This document shows positions 34,706-43,942 of a DNA stretch of 64,000 nt, piece after piece. The translations under genes were made by a program, and so were the position numbers. Source of the DNA: Actinomadura rubteroloni (GTDB lineage: Bacteria; Actinomycetota; Actinomycetes; Streptosporangiales; Streptosporangiaceae); NCBI RefSeq assembly GCF_002911665.1, contig NZ_MTBP01000002.1:310001-374000 (forward strand). Direction: 5' to 3'. Position 1 is the stretch's first letter; each line of letters begins with the position of its first letter. The notes below the pieces were generated by a model, which was not told the DNA's origin, did not search any database, and saw nothing but the letters and a program-made list of their open reading frames with translations.

Positions 34706-35410
34706 TTACCTGACGATTGCCCGTCGGCCTCCGAGCAACGCCGTACCGATCCGCAGGTGTGTCGCGCCGCACTCGATCGCGACCTCCAGATCCCCGCTCA
34801 TTCCGGCCGAGACGACCGTCGCGGCGGGGTGATCGGCGCGCAGCCGCGCGGCGATCCCGGCGAGTCGCGCGAAGGCCGTCCGCGCGTCGCCGCCGAGTGG
34901 AGCGACCGCCATGACGCCGGCCAGGTCCAGGTCCCCGGCCGCCGCGATCTCCGCCGCGATCTCGGGGACGTCGTCCGGCGCGGCGCCGCCCCGGCCCGTC
35001 TCCTCGTCCAGGGAGACCTGGACGAGACAGCGCAGCGGCCGTCCGGTGCGCGCGGCGGCGTCGGACAGGGCCCGGACGAGCCGGACCCGGTCCACTGACT
35101 GCACGACGTCGGCGTACCCGGCGACCGATCGGGCCTTGTTGGTCTGGAGCTGCCCGACGAAGTGGCGGGTCAGCGCCAGGTCGGCGGTCTCCTCGGCCTT
35201 CGGGCGGGCCTCCTGGTCGCGGTTCTCGGCGACGTCGGTGATCCCGAGCCCGGCGAGGAGCCGCACGTCGGACGCGGGAAAGGTCTTGGTCACGGCGACG
35301 AGCGTGAGGTCGTCCGGCGACCGTCCGGCCGCCGCGCAGGCGGCGGCGATCCGGGCGCGGACGTCGGCGAGGTTGGCGGCCAGCTCGGCCGTGCGCTCCT
35401 CGGGCGTCAT
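34706..35410 (-). CDS. YggS-family PLP homeostasis protein
   Basis: A 234-residue PLP-binding barrel protein of the YggS/PROSC family, which buffers pyridoxal phosphate rather than catalysing a known reaction. Motifs: TLVAVTKTFPASDVRLL with the PLP-lysine, VAENRDQEARPK, HFVGQLQTNKAR, SVDRVRLV and SAGMSGDLEVAIECGATHLRIGTALLG. The ATG overlaps the pgeF stop by four bases (ATGA). It occupies the conserved place between ftsZ/pgeF and sepF. The longer open frame upstream shadows pgeF. Confidence 0.94.
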   Translation of the reverse strand: MTPEERTAELAANLADVRARIAAACAAAGRSPDDLTLVAVTKTFPASDVRLLAGLGITDVAENRDQEARPKAEETADLALTRHFVGQLQTNKARSVAGYADVVQSVDRVRLVRALSDAAARTGRPLRCLVQVSLDEETGRGGAAPDDVPEIAAEIAAAGDLDLAGVMAVAPLGGDARTAFARLAGIAARLRADHPAATVVSAGMSGDLEVAIECGATHLRIGTALLGGRRAIVR

Positions 35411-36129
35411 CCGGCGAGCCAGACGAACCCGGCGAACCGCCCGGTGACGCCGTCGCGGCGGTAGGAGAAGAGGTCCGGGGTCTCCAGGGTGCAGCGCGGG
35501 TCCGTCCGGACGTCGGCGACCCCGGCGCGGGCGAGCTGCCCGGCGATCCCGGCGCGGATGTCGAGCGCGGGCGTGCCCTGCCGGGTCGTCGCGCGCGCCT
35601 CGGGGACGACCGCCGCCACCTCGTCGCGCATCGCGGCGGGCACCTCGTAGCAGGACCCGCACGCGGCGGGCCCGACGGACGCGGCGATGCGCGCCGGGTC
35701 CGCGCCGAGGTCGACCATCCGGGCGACGAGCGCGGGCACGACCCCGGCGGCCGTCCCGGGCCGGCCCGCGTGGGCGGCGCCGACGACCCCGGCCGCCGGA
35801 TCGGCGAGCAGGACCGGCGCGCAGTCGGCGACGAGCACCGCGAGCGCCAGCCCCGGGACGGTCGTGACGATCGCGTCCACGGCGAGGTCCGGTTCGGGCG
35901 CGGTCACGTGCGCGACCTCCGCGCCGTGGACCTGCCGCATCCAGACGGTGCGCGCCGGGTCGGTGCCGAGGACGGCCGCCGCGCGGCGCCGGTTGGCCTC
36001 GACGGCGTGCGGGTCGTCGCCGACGGCGCCGCCGAGGTTCAGCGCGCCGTACGGACCGGAGCTGACGCCGCCCGACCGGCCGGTGAACGCGGCGCCGACC
36101 CCGGCGCCGAGCCGCACCGGCGTGATCAC
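35407..36129 (-). CDS. pgeF: Peptidoglycan editing factor / YfiH-type purine nucleoside phosphorylase
   Basis: A 240-residue protein of the YfiH (DUF152, former polyphenol-oxidase) family, shown in other bacteria to remove L-Ser mis-incorporated in UDP-MurNAc and to act as a purine nucleoside phosphorylase/adenosine deaminase. The metal site is visible: RQVHG (His), [11 protein letters not shown] (Cys) and GAAHAGRPG (His). The GTG overlaps the ftsZ stop by four bases (GTGA), so it is translated with FtsZ. Confidence 0.92.
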   Translation of the reverse strand: MITPVRLGAGVGAAFTGRSGGVSSGPYGALNLGGAVGDDPHAVEANRRRAAAVLGTDPARTVWMRQVHGAEVAHVTAPEPDLAVDAIVTTVPGLALAVLVADCAPVLLADPAAGVVGAAHAGRPGTAAGVVPALVARMVDLGADPARIAASVGPAACGSCYEVPAAMRDEVAAVVPEARATTRQGTPALDIRAGIAGQLARAGVADVRTDPRCTLETPDLFSYRRDGVTGRFAGFVWLAG

Positions 36130-37535
36130 TTCAGGAAGTCGGGGACGTCGAGGTCGTCGTCCTCGTCGAACACGACCGGACGGCGGCCCCGCCCGGACGC
36201 GGCCGGACCGTCGCCCTCCCCCGCGCGGCCGGCGGGCGTCTCCGCCGGGCGCGGCGCGGGCGGCCGCGTGCCCTCGGGCCCGTCGCCGGACGGCGCCGGG
36301 TCGGGCTCGGCCGCGTCCGCGCGGTCGGCGGGCGCGGGCGGCTCGGGCCGCGACTCGGGCTCGCGGCGGCCGGGCGGCGGGCTCACGGGCCGGGCCTCGG
36401 CGTCCGGGACGGACGCCGGTACGGGCGCGGCGGCGGCCTGCGCGATGGTCTGCGGCGGCACCGGCGGCTCGACGCGCCCTATCCGGCTCGGGATCGGGTT
36501 GACCGGCGTGGCCGCGACCGGCGGCGGCGTGGGCCGGGGCGGCGGCGGGAGCCGACGCGGTTCGGGCTCGGCGGCCGACTTGCCGGGCAGCAGTTCGTCG
36601 AACCCGGCGGCGATCACGGTGACGCGGACCTCGTCGCCGAGGGCGTCGTCGATCACGGCGCCGAAGATGATGTTGGCGTCGGTGGCGGCGGCGTTGGACA
36701 CGAGCTGCGCCGCCTCGTTGATCTCGAACAGGCCGAGGTCGGACCCGCCGGAGATCGACAGCAGCACGCCGTGGGCGCCGTCGATGCTGGCCTCCAGCAG
36801 CGGGCTGGAGATCGCCATCTCGGCGGCGGCCACGCTGCGGTCGTCGCCGCGCGCCGAGCCGATGCCCATGAGCGCCGAGCCCGCGCCGGACATGACCGAC
36901 TTGACGTCGGCGAAGTCCAGGTTGATGAGGCCGGGCGTGGTGATGAGGTCGGTGATGCCCTGGACACCGGACAGGAGCACCTGGTCGGCGGCCTTGAACG
37001 CGTCCAGGACGCTGACCTGCCGGTCGGAGATCGACAGCAGCCGGTCGTTCGGGATCACGATGAGCGTGTCGACCTCGTCGCGCAGCGTCTCGATGCCGGC
37101 CTCGGCCTGCATCGCGCGGCGCTTGCCCTCGAACGAGAACGGACGGGTGACGACGCCGATCGTCAGCGCGCCGAGCGACCGGGCGATGTTCGCCACGACG
37201 GGCGCGCCGCCGGTGCCGGTGCCGCCGCCCTCCCCGGCGGTGACGAAGACCATGTCGGCCCCCTTGAGGACCTCCTCGATCTCCTCGCGGTGGTCCTCGG
37301 CGGCCTTGCGGCCCACGTCCGGGTTGGCCCCGGCGCCGAGGCCGCGCGTCAGCTCGCGGCCCACGTCCAGTTTCACGTCGGCGTCACTCATCAGCAGCGC
37401 CTGGGCGTCCGTGTTGATCGCGATGAACTCGACGCCCTTGAGTCCCTCCTCGATCATCCGGTTGACGGCGTTCACGCCGCCGCCGCCGATGCCGACGACC
37501 TTGATGACCGCGAGGTAGTTCTGCGGTGCTGCCAC
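36126..37535 (-). CDS. ftsZ: Cell division GTPase FtsZ
   Basis: A 469-residue tubulin-like GTPase that forms the Z-ring. GTP-binding elements are [16 protein letters not shown] and the tubulin signature [15 protein letters not shown] (about 101-115); the T7 loop is [13 protein letters not shown]. The GTPase core is followed by a 130-residue Pro/Ala/Glu-rich linker and the conserved C-terminal peptide [10 protein letters not shown] that binds SepF and FtsW. I chose the GTG at 37535 (GGAAAGG nine bases upstream, reading [15 protein letters not shown], the usual start); the frame is open to 37616. Confidence 0.97.
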   Translation of the reverse strand: MAAPQNYLAVIKVVGIGGGGVNAVNRMIEEGLKGVEFIAINTDAQALLMSDADVKLDVGRELTRGLGAGANPDVGRKAAEDHREEIEEVLKGADMVFVTAGEGGGTGTGGAPVVANIARSLGALTIGVVTRPFSFEGKRRAMQAEAGIETLRDEVDTLIVIPNDRLLSISDRQVSVLDAFKAADQVLLSGVQGITDLITTPGLINLDFADVKSVMSGAGSALMGIGSARGDDRSVAAAEMAISSPLLEASIDGAHGVLLSISGGSDLGLFEINEAAQLVSNAAATDANIIFGAVIDDALGDEVRVTVIAAGFDELLPGKSAAEPEPRRLPPPPRPTPPPVAATPVNPIPSRIGRVEPPVPPQTIAQAAAAPVPASVPDAEARPVSPPPGRREPESRPEPPAPADRADAAEPDPAPSGDGPEGTRPPAPRPAETPAGRAGEGDGPAASGRGRRPVVFDEDDDLDVPDFLK

Positions 37536-37718
37536 GACGAGGGGCCTTTCCGCTCGCTCTGCCGACCGGTCGGAAGCGGTCCAGTGGACCGGTTCCGCCG
37601 CGGTGTTCCTGACCATTGCCCACGTCGCCTGCTCGGGAAGCGCGGCGGCCGAGGCCGTCGCCCAACCCTCACCCTCAACGTGAGGCTTACAGTTATGTCA
37701 ACCTGAGGACTGATACGG

Positions 37719-37747
37719 ACAGTAGGGCGGGCTTCCACCAGGGTCAA
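37719..37747 (-). promoter_or_regulatory. Promoter of ftsZ within the 373-base ftsQ-ftsZ gap
   Basis: Minus-strand TTGACC (37742-37747), a 17-base spacer and TACTGT (37719-37724) form the best consensus promoter in the window. A second TTGACA lies at 37696-37701 with a weaker -10. The gap (37536-37908) is otherwise non-coding and unusually long for this cluster, in keeping with dedicated ftsZ promoters known in streptomycetes. RNA leader from the first promoter would be about 180 bases. Confidence 0.65.
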
Positions 37748-37908
37748 CTAACCTGCCGCCAACTGCACCGGCGTGTCGCAGACCGCACGAGTTGCCCGGT
37801 TGGGGCGCCTGCGCGCCCCGGCCGGCGCGGTGGACCCGCCGTTTCCGTCCGAGGCTCAAGCGTGCCCGATCCGGGCGCAGTATTCGCCCCGACACACGGG
37901 CCGGGCCG

Positions 37909-38628
37909 TCACCGGGTGGTGATCACGTCCGGCGAGCTGACGTCGATCGTCCGCGGTCCGCGCCCCGCCGGCGTCCGCATCACGGCCTCGGCGAGCCGCG
38001 CCTTCTCGCCCGCCCGCTCCGGCGAGCCCCACACGATCGTGAGCCCGCCGCGCAGCCGCAACGTGACCGATTCCACGGTCGGCGCGGACACCTCGGCGAC
38101 CTTCGCGCGCAGCCCGCCGGGCAGTTCCCCGACGACGCGCAGCGCCGCCAGCGTCGGCGGATCCGTCGGGGACGGCGCGCCGACCGTGAGCAGCGGGACG
38201 TCCGGGACCGCCGTGCCGTCCCGCACCGGGAACCCGCCCGTGTCCACCTGGAAGTAGCGCCCGCCGCGCTGGTAGGCGGCGACCGGGACGCGCTCGCGCA
38301 CCACGATCCGCACCGTCGCGGGCCAGTGCCGCTCCACCCGCGCCGACGCCACCTCGTGCAGGCCCGCGACGCGGCGCCGGACGTCGTCGGGATGCAGCCG
38401 CACCATCGGCAGGCCGAGCCGGATCCCCGCCGCCGCCGCGACCCGGTCGGGCGTGAGCAGCTTCGTCCCGGTGACCTCGACGTGCCGGACGACCAGCAGC
38501 CGCGACCCGAGCAGCGCCCAGCCCGACACGCCCAGCACCGCCGCGACCAGCAGCCCGACGAACAGCACCTTCCACCGGTCGGGACGGCGCGTGCGCCGCG
38601 CCGGCCGTCTCGTCCCCGCCTCCGTCAT
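37909..38628 (-). CDS. ftsQ: Cell division protein FtsQ
   Basis: A 239-residue bitopic membrane protein of the divisome core. A basic cytoplasmic N-terminus (RRPARRTRRPDRW) precedes one membrane helix (about 20-40). Outside, a POTRA domain (VRHVEVTGTKLLTPDRVAAAAGIRLGLPMVRLHPDDVRRRV) is followed by the FtsQ beta domain (RHWPATVRIVVRERVPVAAY). ATG at 38628 is preferred over one at 38673, which would lengthen the N-terminus without added similarity. It lies 55 bases after murC. Confidence 0.94.
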   Translation of the reverse strand: MTEAGTRRPARRTRRPDRWKVLFVGLLVAAVLGVSGWALLGSRLLVVRHVEVTGTKLLTPDRVAAAAGIRLGLPMVRLHPDDVRRRVAGLHEVASARVERHWPATVRIVVRERVPVAAYQRGGRYFQVDTGGFPVRDGTAVPDVPLLTVGAPSPTDPPTLAALRVVGELPGGLRAKVAEVSAPTVESVTLRLRGGLTIVWGSPERAGEKARLAEAVMRTPAGRGPRTIDVSSPDVITTR

Positions 38629-38683
38629 GATCCCAAGGATGGCGGGGCCGCGCCCGCCGGTGCGGGATCCCACGCCGGGACGG

Positions 38684-40096
38684 TCAGGACACGGCCGAGA
38701 TCGCGTCGAGGATCTTCGGCCCGAGCCGCGTCACGTCCCCGGCGCCGAGCGTGATCACGACGTCGCCGGGCCGCGCCAGCTTCGCCAGCGTCGCCGGGAC
38801 GGTCTCCTGGTCGGGCGCGTACACCGTCTCGATCCCGGCCGGGACGGCGTCGGCGACGAGCGCGCCGGTCACGCCGGGCTCGGGGTCCTCGCGGGCGCCG
38901 TAGACGTCCAGCACGACCGCGACGTCGGCGCGGCCGAGCGCGGCGCCGAACTCGGCGGCGAAGAACCGGGTGCGGCTGTACAGGTGCGGCTGGAACACCG
39001 CGACGATCCGTCCGCCGCCGTCGCGCTGCGCCACGTAGTCGCGGGTGGCGTCGAGGTCGGCGATGACCTCGGTCGGGTGGTGGGCGTAGCTGTCGAACAC
39101 CTCGACCCCGGCGGCCGAGCCCTTGCGCTCCAGCCGCCGCATCGCGCCGCCGAACTCGCGCAACCCCTCGCGGACGGCGGCGAGGTCGAGGCCGAGGGCC
39201 TGCGCGACCGCCACGCACGCCGTCGCGTTGAGCGCGTTGTGCCGTCCGGGGACGCCGAGCGCGACCGCGCCGACGCCCGGGACCGTGAACTCCGAGCCGA
39301 GGCCGCGCGGGACGAACCCGGTGACGCGCAGGTCCGCGTCGGCCGACTCGCCGTACGTCCGGACGGTCAGCCCCCGGCCGCGCGCGTACGTGACCAGCTC
39401 GGCGACGACCGGGTCGTCCGCGCCCGCGACCAGCGTGCCGCCGGGGACGATCCGGTCCACGAACCGGACGAAGTTCTCCTTGACCTTCTCGAACCCGCCG
39501 TAGTTGTCGAGATGGTCGGCCTCGACGTTGGTGACGATCGCGATGTCGGGCGTGTACCGCAGGAACGAGCCGTCGCTCTCGTCGGCCTCGGCGACGAACA
39601 CCTCGCCCGAGCCTTCGTCCGCGCCGAGCCCGGTCGTGACGAGCTGCCCGCCGATGCAGTACGACGGGTCCGCGCCGGCCCGCTGGAGCGCGACCGTCAG
39701 CATCGACGTCGTGGTGGTCTTGCCGTGCGTGCCCGCCACCGCGACCGCGCGCCGTCCCGCCATCAGCGACGCCAGCGCCTCCGACCGGTGCAGGACGCGC
39801 AGCCCCCGCTCCCGCGCCGCCGCCAGTTCCGGGTTGCTCTCCCGGACGGCCGTGGACACCACGACCGTGTCGGCGTCCCCGAGGTGCGCGGCGTCGTGGC
39901 CCACGTGCACGCGCGCGCCGAGCGCGGCGAGCTGGCCGAGCAGCTCCCCGTCGCGGGCGTCGCTGCCCGACACCGCCATGCCGCGCCGCAGCATGATGCG
40001 CGCGACGCCGGACATCCCGGCGCCGCCGATCGCGATGAAATGGACCCTGCCGAGGTCACCGGCGGGCGTCGCCGCGCCGGGGCTGATCGAACTCAT
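38684..40096 (-). CDS. murC: UDP-N-acetylmuramate--L-alanine ligase
   Basis: A 470-residue Mur ligase that adds L-Ala to UDP-MurNAc in the cytoplasm with ATP. It starts with FIAIGGAGMSGVARIMLRRG; the ATP loop is GTHGKTTTTSM, the Mur-ligase centre is VEADHLDNYGG and FDSYAHHPTEV, and the C-terminal domain has FQPHLYSRTRFF and VYGAREDP. Length is normal. The open frame continues upstream through murG on this strand but is not coding. Confidence 0.97.
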   Translation of the reverse strand: MSSISPGAATPAGDLGRVHFIAIGGAGMSGVARIMLRRGMAVSGSDARDGELLGQLAALGARVHVGHDAAHLGDADTVVVSTAVRESNPELAAARERGLRVLHRSEALASLMAGRRAVAVAGTHGKTTTTSMLTVALQRAGADPSYCIGGQLVTTGLGADEGSGEVFVAEADESDGSFLRYTPDIAIVTNVEADHLDNYGGFEKVKENFVRFVDRIVPGGTLVAGADDPVVAELVTYARGRGLTVRTYGESADADLRVTGFVPRGLGSEFTVPGVGAVALGVPGRHNALNATACVAVAQALGLDLAAVREGLREFGGAMRRLERKGSAAGVEVFDSYAHHPTEVIADLDATRDYVAQRDGGGRIVAVFQPHLYSRTRFFAAEFGAALGRADVAVVLDVYGAREDPEPGVTGALVADAVPAGIETVYAPDQETVPATLAKLARPGDVVITLGAGDVTRLGPKILDAISAVS

Positions 40097-40137
40097 CGGG
40101 TGGCGTCCCCTCGTCTCCCGCTCCGCCGGCCGGCGGT

Positions 40138-41241
40138 CTACCGGTCCCCGCCCCGCCCGTGGGCGGCGCGGACGACCTCGTACACCATCTGGGCGAGCGC
40201 CACGTCGGCGTCCCGCCGTCCCATCCGGCCCGCGGCCTCCGACATCGCGGCGACCCGGCCCGGGTCGGCGAGGACGGGCAGCAGGTGCCGGACGATCCAC
40301 TCGGGGGTCAGGTCGGCGTTGTCGACGAGCATCCCGCCGCCCGCGGCGACGATCGGCTCGGCGTTCAGCTTCTGCTCGCCGTTGCCGATCGGCAGCGGCA
40401 CGTACACCGCGGGCAGCCCCACGGCGGCCAGCTCGGCGCAGGTCATGGCCCCGGCCCGGCACATCGCCATGTCGGCGGCGGCGTAGGCGAGGTCCATCCG
40501 GTCGCAGTACGGGATCGTCACGTACTGCGGGCCGCCCTGCGCGGGCTCGGGCTCCTCGGTGTTCTTCGGCCCGACGATGTGCAGCACCTGGATCCCGGCC
40601 TGCCGGAACGCCGGGGCGGACTCGACGGCCGCCTGGTTCAGCGACCGGGCGCCCTGCGACCCGCCGAAGATCAGCAGGGTGGGCAGGTCCGGCAGGAGGC
40701 CGAAGTAGGAGCGCGCCTTGTCCCCGACGGCGAGCCGGTCCAGCGCGGCGATCTCGCGCCGCAGCGGGATCCCGACGTAGCGGGCGTTCGGCAGCGGCGA
40801 GTCGTGGTGGGAGACGGCGACGTTGTCGGTGAACCGCGACCCGAGCTTGTTGGCCAGGCCCGGCTTGGGGTTCGCCTCGTGGACGATGATCGGCACCTTG
40901 CGCTTGCGGGCCGCCAGGTACCCGGGCGTGGCGACGTAGCCGCCGAACCCGACGAGGACGTCCGCCTGCGCCTGGTCCAGGACGTTGGCCGCCGCGTTGA
41001 TCGCGCCGCGCAGCCGTCCCGGGACGGTCAGGAGCTGCGGCGTCAGCGTGCGGGGCAGCGGGACGGGCGGGATCAGCGCCAGCTCGTAACCCCGCTGCGG
41101 CACCAGCCGGGTCTCCAGGCCGCGTTCGGTGCCGAGGCACGTGATCCCGGTCTGCGGGTCGTCGCGGCGCAGCGCGTCGGCGAGGGCCAGTGCGGGCTCG
41201 ATGTGTCCGGCGGTGCCGCCGCCGGCGAGGACTACCCTCAT
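40138..41241 (-). CDS. murG: Lipid II synthase (GlcNAc transferase MurG)
   Basis: A 367-residue peripheral membrane GT-B transferase that adds GlcNAc to lipid I. Signature loops: VVLAGGGTAGHIEPALALADAL at the N-terminus, GFGGYVATPGYLAA, IIVHEANPKPGLANKL, LLIFGGSQGARSLNQ and MCRAGAMTCAELAAVGLPAVYVPLPIGNGEQ. The ATG has AAGGAGC immediately upstream. It lies 50 bases after ftsW and 41 before murC. Confidence 0.97.
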   Translation of the reverse strand: MRVVLAGGGTAGHIEPALALADALRRDDPQTGITCLGTERGLETRLVPQRGYELALIPPVPLPRTLTPQLLTVPGRLRGAINAAANVLDQAQADVLVGFGGYVATPGYLAARKRKVPIIVHEANPKPGLANKLGSRFTDNVAVSHHDSPLPNARYVGIPLRREIAALDRLAVGDKARSYFGLLPDLPTLLIFGGSQGARSLNQAAVESAPAFRQAGIQVLHIVGPKNTEEPEPAQGGPQYVTIPYCDRMDLAYAAADMAMCRAGAMTCAELAAVGLPAVYVPLPIGNGEQKLNAEPIVAAGGGMLVDNADLTPEWIVRHLLPVLADPGRVAAMSEAAGRMGRRDADVALAQMVYEVVRAAHGRGGDR

Positions 41242-41291
41242 GCTCCTTGACAACTCCTCAACAGTTCCGGTGCGCCTGCTTGTCGGGGGGT

Positions 41292-42548
41292 TCAGCGCCG
41301 TGCCAGGCCCAGCCAGCTTAGAGCCCGCACCACCGGGCCGGGGCCGCGCGCGGCCAGCGCCTGCCGCGCGCCGGGTTCGCGCTTCGCGAACGCCAGCAGC
41401 ATCCCCAGCGCGATCAGCGTCGGGATCAGCGCCGAACCGCCGTAGGAGACGAGCGGGAGCGGGATGCCTGTGATGGGGAACACGCCGATCACCGCGCCGA
41501 TGTTGACGATGGCCTGGACGAGCAGCCACGACGTCGCGCCCGCCGCCGCGAGCCGGGTGAACGGGTCCTTGACGCGGCGGGCGATGCGCAGCCCCGCGTA
41601 CGCCAGCAGCCCGAACAAGTGCAGGACGACGAGCGTCCCGACGAGCCCGAACTGCTCCCCGACGATCGCGAAGATGAAGTCGGTCTCGGGATGCGGCAGG
41701 AACCCCCACTGCGCGCGTCCCTCGCCGAGTCCGGTGCCGAACCAGCCGCCGGACGCGACCGCGAACAGCCCCTGGATGCCCTGGTAGTAGCTGCCGTGCG
41801 CGTTGCCCTCGGGGTCGAGGAATCCGGTCAGCCGCGCCATCCGGTACGGGCTGACGACGGCGAGGATCGACACGACCATCGCGACGAGCCCGACGACGCC
41901 GACGAACAGCCGTCCCGGCGCGCCCGCCACCCACAGCAGCGCGAGCAGGATCGTGAGCAGCACCATCGTGGTGCCGAGGTCGTCGCCGAGCATGACGAGC
42001 ACGGCGAGCAGGCCCGCGCCCGGCAGCAGCGGGACGAGCAGCGGGCGCCACTCGGTGAGCTGGCCGAGCCGTTCCTTGCGGGCGAGGATGTCCGCGCCCC
42101 ACAGGACGAGCCCGAGCTTGGCGGGCTCGGACGGCTGGAGCTGCACCGGCCCGAAGCTGATCCACCGCGTCGCGCCGTTCGCCGACTGGTTGAGGCCGGG
42201 GACGAGCACGAGCGCGAGCGCGACGACCGACAGGAGCAGGAGCGGGTAGGCGAGCGTCCGGAACGTCCGGACGGGCAGCCGCGACGCGCCCCACATGCCG
42301 AGCACGCCGAGCGCCATCCACATGGCCTGCTTCTGCACCAGCGTGTACGCCGAGCCGGTCTCCTGGAGCTGCTTGACGCTGGACGCGGCCAGCACCATCG
42401 TCAGCCCGAGCGCGAGCAGCATGAACGTGCAGCCGAGCACGAGGTAGTAGGAGGTCAGCGGCCGGTCGAGCAGGCCCACGGCCGCCGCCGCCTGCTCGCG
42501 CAGCCCGGGCCGGCGGGTGCGGCCGTCCTCCGCGGGTACGGCGCTCAT
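41292..42548 (-). CDS. ftsW: Septal peptidoglycan polymerase FtsW
   Basis: A 418-residue SEDS-family glycosyltransferase with about ten membrane helices that polymerises lipid II with FtsI. Key segments are NGATRWISFGPVQLQPSEPAKLGLVLWGA (with the SEDS Pro-Ser-Glu), the large extracellular loop GSYYQGIQGLFAVASGGWFGTGLGEGRAQWGFLPHPETDFIFAIVGEQ with the catalytic Asp, and the C-terminal GIPLPLVSYGGSALI. It starts eight bases after the murD stop. Confidence 0.96.
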   Translation of the reverse strand: MSAVPAEDGRTRRPGLREQAAAAVGLLDRPLTSYYLVLGCTFMLLALGLTMVLAASSVKQLQETGSAYTLVQKQAMWMALGVLGMWGASRLPVRTFRTLAYPLLLLSVVALALVLVPGLNQSANGATRWISFGPVQLQPSEPAKLGLVLWGADILARKERLGQLTEWRPLLVPLLPGAGLLAVLVMLGDDLGTTMVLLTILLALLWVAGAPGRLFVGVVGLVAMVVSILAVVSPYRMARLTGFLDPEGNAHGSYYQGIQGLFAVASGGWFGTGLGEGRAQWGFLPHPETDFIFAIVGEQFGLVGTLVVLHLFGLLAYAGLRIARRVKDPFTRLAAAGATSWLLVQAIVNIGAVIGVFPITGIPLPLVSYGGSALIPTLIALGMLLAFAKREPGARQALAARGPGPVVRALSWLGLARR

Positions 42549-42556
42549 CGCACCCC

Positions 42557-43942
42557 CTACCGGGACCCGGCCAGCCGCCGCACCGCCGCGGCGAACGCGT
42601 CGCCGCGCGCACCGTAGTTCGGGAACATGTCGAACGACGCCCCGGCGGGGGCGAGCAGCACCGTGTCGCCGGGGCGGGCCAGCCCGGCCGCTGCGGTCAC
42701 CACGCGGTCCATCGCCCCAGTGTCGGTGTCGGGGACGTCCACGACCGGGACATCCGGCGCGTGTCGCGCGAGTGCCGCCGCGATCCGGTCCCGTTCGGCG
42801 CCGAGCAGGACCGCTCCGCGCAGCCGTCCCGCGACGGACGCGACGAGTTCGTCCACGTCCGCGCCCTTCAGCAGTCCGCCCGCGATCCACACCGCCGACG
42901 CGCACGCGGCGAGCGAGGACGCGGCGGCGTGCGGGTTGGTGGCCTTGGAGTCGTCCACGTAGTCGACGCCGCCGACCGTCGCGACGTGCGCGATGCGGTG
43001 CGGGTCGGGGACGAACGCGCGCAGCCCCGCGCCGACCGCCTCGGGCGGGACGCCGAACGCGCGGGCCAGCGCGGCGGCGGCGAGCGCGTTGGCGACGTTG
43101 TGCGGCGCGAACGGGCGGACGTCGGAGGTCGTCCCGAGTTCCTCGGCGGCCGTCACCGGGTCGGGGACGAACGCGCGGTCGACCAGCAGGTCCTCCACGA
43201 CGCCGACCTGGCCGGGCGCGGGGACGCCGAGCGTGAACGCCCGCGCGTCCGGGCCGCCGAGCGCCGCCGAGCCGGGGTCGTCGGCGTTGACGATCGCGAT
43301 CGTCCCCGGCGCGAAGATCCGGCCCTTGGCGGCGGCGTACTCCGCCAGCGAGCCGTGCCAGTCCAGATGGTCGGGCGCGATGTTCAGCACGGCCGCCGCG
43401 TGCGGCGTCACCGTGGACGACCAGTGCAACTGGTAGCTCGACAGCTCGACCGCGAGGACGTCGTGCTTCTCCAGCACCGCCTCCACGATCGGCGTGCCGA
43501 CGTTCCCGACCGCCAGGGCGTCGTGCCCGGCGGCGGTGAGGATCGCGGCGAGCATCCGCACGGCGGTGGTCTTGCCGTTGGTGCCGGTCAGCGCGAGCCA
43601 CGGCGCGGCGTCCGGGCCGCGCAGCCGCCACGCCAGCTCGACCTCGCCGTACACCTCGACGCCGGCGGCGCGGGCGGCGGCGAACAGCGGCGCGTCCGGC
43701 CGCCAGCCCGGGGAGGTGACGACGAGTTCGGTGCCGACGGGCAGCGTGCCGCCGTCGCCGAGCCGGACGTCCACGCCGCGTCCGGCCAGCTCGGCGGCGT
43801 CCGCGCGGCGGCGCTCGTCGTCACCGCCGTCCACCACCGTGACCCGCGCCCCGCGCTCGGCGAGGACGCGCGCGGCGGCGCGGCCGGACACGCCGAGGCC
43901 CGCCACGCACACGCGGGTCCCCGACCACTCCCCCGTCGTCAC
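42557..43942 (-). CDS. murD: UDP-MurNAc-L-alanine--D-glutamate ligase
   Basis: A 461-residue Mur ligase that adds D-Glu. N-terminal CVAGLGVSGRAAARVLAERGARVTVVD, ATP loop LTGTNGKTTAVRML, VELSSYQLH, NIAPDHLDWHGSL, and C-terminal VDYVDDSKATNPHAAASSL, LLAPAGASFDMFPNYGARGDAF are all present. Two starts are possible: GTG at 43942, overlapping the mraY stop by four bases (GTGA), chosen because this overlap type is the rule here, or ATG at 43957, which adds five residues. Confidence 0.95.
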   Translation of the reverse strand: MTTGEWSGTRVCVAGLGVSGRAAARVLAERGARVTVVDGGDDERRRADAAELAGRGVDVRLGDGGTLPVGTELVVTSPGWRPDAPLFAAARAAGVEVYGEVELAWRLRGPDAAPWLALTGTNGKTTAVRMLAAILTAAGHDALAVGNVGTPIVEAVLEKHDVLAVELSSYQLHWSSTVTPHAAAVLNIAPDHLDWHGSLAEYAAAKGRIFAPGTIAIVNADDPGSAALGGPDARAFTLGVPAPGQVGVVEDLLVDRAFVPDPVTAAEELGTTSDVRPFAPHNVANALAAAALARAFGVPPEAVGAGLRAFVPDPHRIAHVATVGGVDYVDDSKATNPHAAASSLAACASAVWIAGGLLKGADVDELVASVAGRLRGAVLLGAERDRIAAALARHAPDVPVVDVPDTDTGAMDRVVTAAAGLARPGDTVLLAPAGASFDMFPNYGARGDAFAAAVRRLAGSR